Source of the DNA: Corbicula japonica
Lineage: Eukaryota; Mollusca; Bivalvia; Venerida; Cyrenidae
Assembly (NCBI GenBank): GCA_038501625.1
Contig: JAZAYU010000037.1
Coordinates: forward strand, 248,001-312,000
DNA: 64,000 nt
Direction: 5' to 3'
In this document: in pieces, positions 45,601 to 56,300 of the stretch
Position numbering within the stretch: the first letter of the stretch is position 1
How the letters are laid out: the number at the start of each line of letters is the position of its first letter
Program-made: the position numbers and the translations under genes
Notes under the pieces: generated by a model
What the model was told of the DNA's origin: nothing
Database searches by the model: none
Seen by the model: only the letters and a program-made list of their open reading frames with translations

Positions 45601-48600
45601 TTTTCAAGAGATGTATGAGCGAAAGAGCGAAAGAGCTAGTTGTGGAGCGAAATCATAGGAGGCAAAGCGAAAACATAACTGCATACTCGATGTTATTGCA
45701 TAGATTTAGCTTGTTTGTTAATACTTTCATTGAAGATTTCTTGTTCAGCGTAATATATAAGCTTTCGTTTGGGATTGATTAAAAGAATAGTTTATATGTG
45801 TATATAATGAGTTTTACTCAGCATGGGGCTCTGCGGAGTGGGCAGTAATATGCATTTCTGCTTCTGTCCATAAATAAGCTTACTTAAACTGAGTATGCAA
45901 TATTTCTACAACTGTTTCATATGTTTATTTTCACATATTTTAATGAATTTATTTTAAATGATGTTGTTGCAAAAAGAAACCGTTTTCAATAATATTTAAG
46001 TTACTTGTGGTCTGTTTTGACTTGGGAGCCTATAAAAGGGTGAAAGAGAAAATGCTATTTCCTATCCTCAAAGAAGAAGAAAAACACATTTCTTCATGAT
46101 TTAAAGAACTAAGAAAGAATAGCAATCTGTTTAAAATAAAATGATTATAACACTATTCGACAGGAATGCTTTTGTTTTCGTTTCTCATTGATAACAAATA
46201 CGAGCTCAAATCTATATATTAAAGATTTAAATTTGATCGACAAGCTCCGGGTATATTTCAAAGTAAGTAAATGTTTATGAAAGTGACATTTAAACACTGG
46301 ATTTATATAAACAATTACAATTATCCTTATAAAGTGTACCTCACTCCTTTAAAGCATATTATAATGAAAACGAATATAGTATCTATTTTAAGTGTAAACA
46401 TTTTATTTATAGAAAAACGTTCATATCTGTATGATCAGATATAATATTTCAAGACACATATATTATTTCTAAAAACTGTTGACTAAATAGAGTAAAATAC
46501 CGTGTTATGACGAAAACATGATAAGTAAACGGCGGGCGATTTATATCACACTGTCACTGCGAAACCCACACAATTCAGAAGACTATTTTTCAGATTAAAA
46601 AAAGACAACTTAACCTGCATCTTTGCTTTTATTACAAAAATAACAATTTAATATATATTGATATTTACTAGCTTTTGATACGATGATGATCTTTAATTGA
46701 CTTATTTTATGTTATTTAATTTACTGGCGTAAAATGACAGAAATAGAAATGTTTTCATAATATGGTATAACAATATATCCTTATGAGGCAAAGACGAACG
46801 GAATATCAGTATTAATGTACCCCAGGTAAATGCGCGAAAACTAGAATTGTCATGTACTGGTGCTTACCGTTTACTCATTGAAATCCTAAGCTAAATAAAT
46901 GTTAGTGTGATGAAAAAAAGATTATTGGAAACTCCTTCGCGTTGCAACATTGTTTCACATTAATGGACATTAAGTTCATATATTGAAATGTCGCGGACCT
47001 GTATCACATGTACATGAAAAATCCACGTGTGTAGTGAACAAGTTTAAGATAACAACAGGGTATGCTGGTGTTATGTTTTCGCTCTGGCTGCTATGCTTCG
47101 CTCCGTAACTAGCTCTTTCGCTCATACACATCTTGAAAAATGACAATAAATCGTTAAAAGAGGTATTACACCATCCGAAATCTGTACAGCAGTCACTAGC
47201 GACCGGTATTCGATTGACACGCAACACAGAAACAATTTTTAAAAGCAATCAAAGAACAAAATTAAGTCGAAATGACAAGTTTGTAAAGAAACATGCATCA
47301 TTGTTCCGTGGGAAAAAAGTTCTAGCCGGAACAATTTACATGTTTGAAATATGTAACCGTGTTTTCCGTGAAGCTTCATCATCCTTACACGGCACTACAT
47401 TCCCCGATTTTTTTAAAAAAAAAACGTCTTTCTGTCTTATAAAGAGAAAAATTGTTGGTCATAATCACTTTTTGTCTGCTTTTGCTCAATCCTGGAAGTG
47501 GCTTTCGCTCATTTTGTTATGTTCTCTTTTTGGTTGTGGGGCGAATGTTTACCGGGCGTGTCAATTGACAGCTTAATTGGAATTACAAGGCTAGGCGCTA
47601 CCGCTTAGTGGGGGCAAATAAAGTAACAGCTAAAATTTCAAAATTATGACCAAAGAAATCTTTTCCCGCGACGCGCCAATTATGAGACATACGGTTTGGC
47701 CAGATGAAAAGAAGGCGGTGTTACTTACATCTAAGCGCAGTGAATCAAATCACATTGGTTTTCTCTCATTACTTGCAAACCTCTTTAATATCAATTCTCC
47801 GAAAAAAATTATATTCGGATTACTAGTAAACAGCATTTTTTTCCAGAAAATTCTCTGGAATACATATACCATGGATTGATTTAAGCTTAGTACTAAGTAC
47901 AGCGGCGTGTATCTTTAGTATTTTTACAACTAGGCAGATCAGAAAATTCATATCCGACAGTGTGGTTTTCCAATTCCGTATTTGTACAGCTGTCAGTGCG
48001 ACGTCAAAGCTACGTCATACTGTTTTTTGCTGCTCGTAATTTTCCGGTACTCATCGGCACTTACCATACTCCAAAATAGGACGTTTTCGTCGCTGTTTTA
48101 CTACCGCCATGACCATTACGATATTCTTACGCCATTCATAAATTTACTATGCAGTTACTATTGTTTCACTGCTATTATGTAAAGGAAGTTGTTGATTAAA
48201 TTTTCGTTGTTGAGTGCATTTAAATTTGTTTTGAGCATGAAGGATATATGATAAAAGGAACATAATAACAGTATGCAGTCTGTAGGTTCGTATTATTTCT
48301 CGTTGCGTAAGTAAACCACATCACGCTAGATTTTCAGTGATCGTGTTTACAAACCAAACTCAATATAAACCTATAGGCTGCAAACTGTTAAAATATTCCA
48401 TTTGCATACTGACCTGAGGACAAGAACTGACGTAGTTTAGCACACCCGATTTTTCCTCCTTTATATCTATTATAGTTCGCCAAAATGGCATCAAATGGAT
48501 TTCTAACTATCACGATTGCTTTGTTAAAAGTGTCATTACTTTTACAAATTCCACTTGATATAGCCGGAGTTGAAGAATGAGTCTTTACAATGAATACCTG

Positions 48601-49694
48601 GCCCTCTACCGGACATCTTTTAGAACCCTCGAAAGACGCCGAAGAATCTCGGTATAAACTTCCGGTGTGAATACCTAAAAAAATCTGACTTTTAGTCCAC
48701 AAGTACGTTTTATTAAAGAATTGCATCCGTGCCATAATATACTATGAAATTTTACGTAGTGTTCAGTTAAAAAACAATGTTTATTTGAACATTGTACATT
48801 GTTTAAAAATTCTATGTAACAACGCTATTTCACACTACACTTCAACGTATTATTTGGAAGCGGGGATAAACATTGAAAAACATGCATGTGCTGTCTCGGA
48901 CAAATTTACGGGACAATTTTGAAAACGATTGCAACTGTTTTGCCAATTTTTACCTACAAATAGATTTTAATAAAAAAATTCTATAATTAAATTATATAAT
49001 TCAGATATGAAATAAGACTAATATGTCACCATGCTTGTTAAAATTTATTGACTATAAAGATTTGATACATTTACCAAACGTAGCAGAAATTCCTGGTTAA
49101 ACAAAGACACCTCTTAAGTCACAGTAAATCATAATAAAACCAAGTTCGTTTTATTATAAATAAAGGTTATTAACATAGCAAATACGAGAGCCGTAAGACG
49201 TGGCACCAATGCACCGCTATGACAGTCTGGCGGCATATTTTCCAAGCATATGAGATCATACAATACGATCAAACAAACCACGTGCCATCATGAAACGGAA
49301 CATTTGATACAGTCATGTAGCTGTTATTTAAAAATATTTTATGCATGTAGCGGATATTATAGCAAACTGATAGTTATTTAGTTATTTTGCAAATATTATA
49401 TATTGGTCTCTGAAAATATATATTACCTGTGACTGACTCTAAAAGCTGTCTTGTCCAAGAGTTACCCGCCCCTTGAAAGCTTGCAAGTGCCACCAGTGGT
49501 CTCGATTCGTTCAGAAACCTAAGTTCTTTCCGTTTACACAGCCCAGACCCACCATTCTCATTACGATAATATTGTTTCACTATCTGTTTAAATTGATGAC
49601 GAGAAGGTATCCAGTATGCGTAAAGAAATACCATCACGATAAAACATAACAATAAACCTAATTTTAATTTTAAATTCACGCTTCTTAAGTGCAT
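42289..49694 (-). CDS. WSCD-type sulfotransferase, three exons
   Basis: Three exons on the minus strand join in phase into 301 codons. The protein is a type II membrane sulfotransferase of the WSCD (sialate:O-sulfotransferase) type and would use PAPS in the Golgi lumen. Features: a short cytoplasmic start, one membrane anchor (about residues 10-28), the 5'-phosphosulfate-binding loop ALASFQGAGNSW (69-80), the GIHTGSLYRD block (90-99), VKTH (119-122), the 3'-phosphate-binding block VIVRNPFDAILANYNR (144-159), and the C-terminal WKEHLLFW and VLIYEEL blocks. It has no WSC domains, unlike vertebrate WSCD1/2; many invertebrate relatives also lack them. Acceptor substrate unknown. Confidence 0.88.
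42666..45170. other. Sulfotransferase intron 2, first part
   Basis: AT-rich. The short motif GTTACGGAGGAAAA and its variants recur at 43083, 43452, 43467, 44210 and 44380, and inverted at 44030-44080. No exon recognised. Confidence 0.5.
45171..45686. repeat. Inverted repeat, left arm
   Basis: About 515 bp, reverse complement of 47061-47564. It is rich in GAGCGAAAG motifs (45219, 45246, 45617, 45625). Shared landmarks include TGTACCGGCTAGAAC and GACTGCTGTACAGATTTC. No transposase visible. Confidence 0.8.
45687..47060. other. Spacer between inverted arms
   Basis: 1.37 kb, AT-rich. It holds a reverse family B fragment (45815-45905: GGGCAGTAATATGCATTTCT). Nothing else recognised. Confidence 0.5.
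47061..47564. repeat. Inverted repeat, right arm
   Basis: Reverse partner of 45171-45686. An open frame of 147 codons crosses it (47133-47576), but it is not conserved in the left arm, where the frame is broken, so I do not call it a gene. Confidence 0.8.
47565..48413. other. Sulfotransferase intron 2, last part
   Basis: AT-rich intron without a recognised exon or repeat. Confidence 0.5.
48414..48674 (-). CDS. Sulfotransferase exon 2
   Basis: 261 nt, acceptor TTTTTTTAG, ends TCCTCAG/GTCAGT, phase 1. It contains VKTH and the RNPFDAILA block. The open frame continues upstream of the acceptor (to 48735), but that part is intron. Confidence 0.88.
48675..49426. other. Sulfotransferase intron 1
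   Basis: 752 bp, AT-rich. Nothing recognised apart from splice signals. Confidence 0.6.
49427..49694 (-). CDS. Sulfotransferase exon 1 (anchor and PAPS loop)
   Basis: 268 nt from ATG at 49694 to donor CACAG/GTAATA, phase 1. It contains the anchor and the FQGAGNSW loop. Confidence 0.88.
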
Positions 49695-50899
49695 TCCGAA
49701 TGTTAAATAATTACTGTCAGTGCCGATGCCGCACCATTGACCAATGTAATACCTTTCTACTTGTACAGTATATTTGAATTGAAAGTCCAGTGGAATTAAA
49801 TTTTAAAATAAACTATTTTTAGACAGTGAAATCAACATTGATTTTTGCTAAAGCATGTTTATAGTAGTATTTTGTCTTATTCACTTTGTGGACAATACTC
49901 TTATTTAGAGCCTAATCTCCATTTCGTAATCTAGTAGTAGAAAAGTGTGCCAAACAACCACACACTATGTCCTACCCGAATGAGTGCGGACATTTTTAAT
50001 TGCTAACGATGCGTTAAGCGTATTATCGACTTAAACGCTATTAACATGTGTAACAGGAATTACCTAAACGCTTGTAACAGGAATTAAAACAAATTCGAAA
50101 CTCTTATGTCGTCGAAATCTAACAAGCTTCCAAGGGAGACCAAAGTGTTTAAGTTTGGCGAACTTCTCGCAGCGGCTACTTCCCTTATTTTAGTTACGCA
50201 TCTTAAAAACAACTTGAAGAATAGTTGTTAAGGTAGAACTGTGGGTCTGAAAAGGCTCTGAAAATGTTCTAACTCTCTAAACTTGCAAAAAGGGGGTATA
50301 GGTCAACAAGGAAATTTAACTTGAATAATATAATTTTTCTAAAGCCGTCGCCTACAAGCTAAATATAAAAACGAATTAACAGCCCCGAAATATTAAAACA
50401 TTATTTTTTACTTATTAGACGAGTTAACGATATTTGTCTAAACGAAAATATTTAAATTAATATCTCTATTTCCAAACCGATGATACAGACCCTTAGATTA
50501 AAATGAAAACCCTTTACACACCTTTTACAAAAACAGATAAATAAACACGACAATATAATACTAGATTCCTTTCTGCCGATTACGCCGGATTAGATCAGTC
50601 GATCGGGGGCTGGTGTAAATAGCTAAAATTATGTGTGCTTTTAAATATTTGTCTTGTGTTGCTTCGTTTTTGTGTTTGATTGCAAATAGTATTTTAGTGT
50701 TTGTTTTTTTTTAAGAAAAATACTGTAATAATGTGTTGTGCATTTGCAAGACTTCAAATAATCTTAAAATGCCGAATACAATCATTGTGATTGTGATTTT
50801 TATTTCTGTATTTAATTATGTTAATTTTACCCAAGCCACATGCTTTGTTTATTGCTAAATGTACTGCTCAGGATCCAATCAATAGGTCTGGCGAGGGCA
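49695..50899. other. 5' flank of the sulfotransferase gene
   Basis: AT-rich. No clear promoter element or coding region. Confidence 0.4.
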
Positions 50900-51023
50900 A
50901 TACTTTGCATTTCATTTACTGCCCATTAACAGGCTCAATGAAACCGAGCCTACAATATTTACATATTTATATATTAATTTTGTCGTGTTCGATGGTTTTC
51001 CGGCGAAGTTCCATTATCATCTA
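50900..51023 (-). repeat. Dispersed repeat family B, reverse fragment
   Basis: Reverse copy of the family B front: TTTACTGCCC, AGGCTCAATGAAACCGAGCC, TTTTGTCGTGTTCGATGG. A Tc1/mariner element begins at its end. Confidence 0.65.
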
Positions 51024-51025
51024 TA

Positions 51026-52049
51026 CTCGGCAAAAAAAGTTCTGCACACCTGGATATTTTATAAAGTACATTTTTCATTACGACAAACACAACAAAATGA
51101 TACATATCAAATAAAACAGCAATTCAAATTTAACAATATAAACAAGTCATAAATAAAATCCGATCAGTACTTTAAAGGCAATTTATTTTTAAAGTCATCG
51201 CGGGTTACCACACAAAAGTTGCAAAAATCACTAAACTAATAGTGGGTAAATCCACCACGATGAATCTGGCATTCTTCCAAGCGTCGTCTCGTGGAATTTA
51301 CCAGCCGACAAATTTTCATTTGTGGAATTAGGTTCCATTCGTAAACAAGAATACCAGGTAGATCAGCTATTCGGCCAACTGCACGTGCTCTATCTTCTTT
51401 AGAAAGAGGTCTAGGTGCTTGATTTTTCCGACATTTTCCACGACGGTCAAATTAACAATGTAAACTTTCCTTGGTGACCATAACAAATAATTAATTTGAA
51501 TTACAAACAATGCAGTTGTGTTTTGCTCAAATAAGATCGGATGTTAATTCCATTGGTTGGTTGCTTTCATACACTTAATTAAAAGGATTATTGGATTAAT
51601 TAATACAAGATGAAAATTGTTCGAATCATCACTTTACTGTTAAGACATAAATTTTGGTCAATGAGTGAGACAAAGTGATATTTGATTAATACAAATTAAA
51701 GTGTGAGTGTTATTCTGGAAATGGCTTGGTATCAACTATTGATTACTTCCTGTTGCCATCATTACGGTGACAGTAAATTCTTTTAATTGCTTCATGTATG
51801 CAACATACAACTTCTGCTGCAAAGATTTCACACCTCTACCTTGATACATCAAATTTTGCAATTTTGAATGTTAACCCCTATCACACTCAAATTTTTCTCG
51901 GTTACTTACTAACCGATTTTTATTCCGTTTTCGTCTTTAACCCTGCAAACAATTATTCTTGATATAAATATAAGTATTTATACCAGTTGTTTGCTAAGTT
52001 ATAAAATTCACGCAAAAGAACACTTGTGTGCAGAATTATTTTTGTTGGG
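51026..52049 (-). mobile_element. Deleted Tc1/mariner-type element
   Basis: Imperfect terminal inverted repeats of about 28 bp (CTCGGCAAAAAAAGTTCTGC on the left; complement of the right end reads CCCAACAAAAATAATTCTGC). TA flanks both ends. The element is 1,024 bp and keeps a partial transposase at 51236-51470. It lies between a family B fragment and unannotated DNA. Confidence 0.65.
51236..51470 (-). pseudogene. Tc1-like transposase remnant (N- and C-terminal pieces joined)
   Basis: Minus-strand translation ends EWNLIPQMKICRLVNSTRRR and a short CQIHRGGFTHY tail with a TAG stop. This matches the usual C-terminus of Tc1-type transposases. Just before it is RPLSKEDRARAVGRI, which resembles the start of the N-terminal DNA-binding domain. 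The catalytic DDE core between them is missing, so the copy is an internal deletion and could move only with help from another copy. Confidence 0.55.
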
Positions 52050-52054
52050 TATAT

Positions 52055-53247
52055 ATCTATCTATTTTTCTTTCCTGATCTTAACTGTTAACGAAAGTAAA
52101 ATAAAGATAAATTATCACTTTAAAGTGTTATTCGATCTATAACACCAATGAAACACAATGATTGGATGACGATCTTCACAAATAGTGTTGTGCTATACTC
52201 AGGCCTGGTTTTGTTTTGTTTTGTTAAATCATGTATTTACCGCATTCAAATGTTTCTACATGTTAGCTTGACAAAGAACTTTATTAAAATCCCTACGTAA
52301 CAAATTCCAGATGCAACTGCACGACTTAATTGACCATTAAATTAACTGTTATAATGTTCTAACACTGTGGCCTACGGAAGACAACGGATGTTTTGACACA
52401 AACCGAACCGACATCTTAATCAAAATCCTAACGTAAAGTTTTATCCTCGCTTTTCCAAAACGTTACTTGTTTCTACATCTATCCCATATACACTTTACAC
52501 TCAGTTATTCGCATGTTCATTCGTGGTTACCTTCATCATACCTTTTAATTTTAACATGATTTCTTTGACCTAACGCCGGGTCCAACATGATAGATCCAAG
52601 TTATTGAAACTAAGTGGTTTTTGTTACCCCTGTGCATTGAAATGATCACGCTGTCAGTATTTCCACTAAAGATTGCTGTCGAAACATGGACCCTGCTCAA
52701 CACTTATGTATGTCTTCACTTTAAATATCTGTTCTGTTTAAACATGTTGTACTAAAACAAGCATTCAATGTTACCTTGTTTAATAAAGATTAAGTTTTTC
52801 CTTGGGAAACATCCTTTTTTAAAAGAAAATACATGATTTGGCGAATATGTTTAAAAACTTTTTTCACATAAGCCTCTTGCAGACAAATGCTTTGTTCATC
52901 AATAGCCCAGCTGGACACAGCTCCTTAACAAGGGGTTGTTTTTAGTTATTATCGATCACCAAATTAAAAGCATTAAATCGCTAAGTGACATATAAGTTTA
53001 ACTTAAGGACATGATCCCTTAATGTTCTATCCAGTTCTCATTACCGACTTGCCTTTTGTAAAGCTTAAACTTGTCACTGAACATTTAAAAATACACCGCG
53101 TCCTATATAATAACAGAAAGAAGAACGCTTTACATTATGTAAACAAGTATGTACTGTCCTAACTGATAACGGAAAGAAGAACGCTTTACATGTATGTACT
53201 GTTGTATACATGTGACGCAGCTTAAAGGTTCAGAAAGTTCAGAAGGA
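52055..53247. other. 5' flank of the PIPOX-like gene
   Basis: AT-rich. A short duplicated block (GAAAGAAGAACGCTTTACAT) occurs at 53116 and 53172 just upstream. No promoter motif can be assigned. Confidence 0.45.
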
Positions 53248-53343
53248 ATGTATGATGTGATAGTGGTAGGAGCCGGGATCGAGGGGTCGTCAACTGCCTA
53301 CTACCTGGCAAAATCTGGAAAACGTACACTGCTTCTAGAACAG
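53248..53343 (+). CDS. PIPOX-like exon 1
   Basis: 96 nt, phase 0, ends GAACAG/GTCAGA. Encodes the dinucleotide fold GxGxxG (GAGIEG). Confidence 0.9.
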
Positions 53344-56300
53344 GTCAGATTTCTGTTTTGTTTATTTACTTAAATGGGATGTGACTATGGGCGTCCGTAA
53401 GCACAAAATACGCGTATGTTGAAAACTTACTATGTTTCAGTAACGATACCTCAGGAATGCACATATCTTTCCTGGCTTTAATTTTGATATTTAAGTAATG
53501 AGCTTCTAATTTTTAAGTCATAAACTCGCGATTTGATAAAGATCACCGGGTGGTCCGGTGATTCTTGCAGCTTAAGAATTCCATAGCGAAGGTAGAAATC
53601 GTATTTAGGTCTTTGGAAATATAAAATTCTTGAAAACTTTCACTGAAGACGGGTAGGTCATAATAATAGTCTAAAGATGGTATGAAGATGTTTAAATTCT
53701 AACAGATGTTATATTAAGGGACGCAAATATGCTTGCACAACTTTGTATGACATTTTACTAAGGAAGTTGAGTTATTAAGCGAAGCTGTGTTTTTACCTTC
53801 AAACCGGTAGACATGATGAGAGTTTGTCTTGATGTTTAGCTTTTCTTTGCCTATCTCAACAACATATTGAAGTTGGAGAAAGCTATTGCATTTGTTACTT
53901 TTGCTTAAATTGTCTAAAATATTGTGAATGGATGTACAATTCTTGTATACGAGTATTTCTCTTGAGATAGAGTTTGTAATTATATGGTCTAATTTTTATT
54001 TTGGAATAACTCAAATGTTCTAAGGAAAACTCCAAAGCTTGTGTAATAAATCAGTTTCGCCTTCTTTGGTCTTTAATAGATGCGCTGGTGGTGCTTATGT
54101 TTCTGGCTGTAATGTACATGATGTAGCTGTTTATTCCAATGGGATTTCTATCGGTTTTGCAGCTTTGCGTTTTTTCTAACGTCCCATTTATTCTACTCCA
54201 ATACACTCCTATCTATTTCCGGTGGGTCCACCGAAGTATCAATTATCTACTGAAAATTCCACAATCACCGCATCAATAAATCTGGTTGAACTTTTATTTT
54301 CTCCCGTGAAAGATTAGTCTTAATTAGATCTGGGCACCAAATTTGAATAGAGTAAACGCTGATTGTAAGCTAACCGTATCAGACTTTCTTTTTTAAAGTT
54401 TTGCTTAGAAAAAGAAGGACTTATTTTGATTAGAAGTTTTATTTAAAAAAAAAATACTATTAAAAGAAGTTTTATTTACGACAAAATAAACATACGGCGT
54501 TTTATTCAAAATAATTTCATACAGTATAGAGCTCTTATTTTATGTTACCAGTTTCCATTGCCGCACAGCCGGGGTAGTTCCCATGGACAGTCACGTATCA
54601 CGAGGAAGGTGTATGGCTCCAAGGACTTCTATACTGAGATGATGAAGGAATCTTACGAGTTAACTGATGTCCTGCAGCGGGAATGTGGAGAACAACTCTT
54701 TGTGTACGTTTACAAAAGCTATTCGAAATGTAAATAAAATGTTGCCGAGTTTCATCTTCAATAATCATTCCGATAACTAGGCTATTGATGAACACATTCT
54801 GTAATGTATAAACATATCGATGTTTATTCTAGCCCTAACATTCGCCATGCAACACCAACACTCACATACACAAGATACTGGGTTTTAACTTGCTTCATTA
54901 GTGTTGTTGTTTTTGTTGTTGTTGTTCACAAACTGAATGAAAGAGATTATTCATTTGGTAAACCTTCCCGGGTCAGTCCTGAAACATAGATAATATTTGT
55001 TCATACACTTACAAATCTTAGTTAATGTTTTAAAGTAACTGCGGATGTCTTGTTTTTGGGCCACAAGGAGACCCTTATATTACTGGAGCAGAACAGTCGC
55101 TCGCTCGCTATGGAGTTTCATACGAAAAGTTTGACGTCAACGAACAACGCAGACGTTATCCGATGATGTCACTTCCGGACAACTACGAGCTGGTCCTGGA
55201 CAAAAGTGGCGGGCTGCTGAGGGCCGATAAGATGCTTCGAGCTTACCATGTAAGTTGAATTACTTTTTGTCGATCTATTAATATACATTTAGCCGGACTC
55301 AACAGAAAACCAAGATGATATAAACGATGACGTTCGATTGTTAAGGCGTCCTTTTTGGTATTGTTGTTGTTGTTTTCACTTTACAATAACATTTATCAAA
55401 AATTCAGTTTTAAATTATTTGAGACAATCATTCTTATCGTTTGTTTTATGTTATGTTAGCTATATACTTCAAACTCCTGGAGAGATAAAGCTAAGACTAA
55501 AGAGTGTCTTTCAATGATGTCAGATATAATTTCTGTTTGTTTAACTACAGCAACAGTTTGTACGCTACGGCGGAATCCTGAATGATAGTGAACCGATGGT
55601 AGACATTGACAGAGGCGATGTCGTCACAGTGAGAACAACTAAAGCTACATATAAAGCTCGCAGTGTGGTCCTGGCGCTGGGTGCATGGGCTGCCAAGTTC
55701 CTGCCACTGATTGGAGTCAGTGTGCCTCTACAGGTATACTAATCCATGTCAAAGTCTGAACAGTGGTTCCTCTGTTGGGTTAAATCTAGCTGTAATGATA
55801 TATAATTATGTAACTGATTAAACCATTCTGCAAGAATAGACCTTGTAGCCGTTAGAGATAAATCTTTATTAACTAATAAGCAAACACATAGGAAACACAA
55901 TCAATAAAAAGTCTGACGTGGTTAGACAACATGGCTTTGACATGGTTAGACAACATGGCTTTTTAGTTCGATTTTACAGCCGAAATTCGGTCATGTTCCC
56001 AATGGCAAAACATATACGTTTTCCCAAATAGAGAAGAAAATTTCCCAATTGAATCAATACAAAAATTTCTGGCAATAATTTAAGCACTGATAACTGTGTC
56101 GTTTCAATAATAAATTATTATAGCTTAACAGTTAATCAGGCATCAATAGTTTCTTTAATGCAGAAATCATTGATAAAATTTTAAAACTTTTAATTCCCCA
56201 ATGATGGAACAAAAATCCCAATTTCTGGCAAACGACTCGAAATTTTCCAGGGTGCAGGGGTATGGGTCATGTTTCCAAAATGGTGGAAAAAAGCACTGGG

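Noticed and set aside
47133..47576. 147-codon plus-strand open frame inside the right inverted arm
   Set aside because: It lies in a repeat arm. The matching left arm does not keep the frame, and no domain or signal is recognised.
53194..53247. Upstream in-frame ATG as the oxidase start
   Set aside because: It would add 18 residues before the nucleotide-binding strand. Family members start close to that strand, and the duplicated copy does not preserve the extension.
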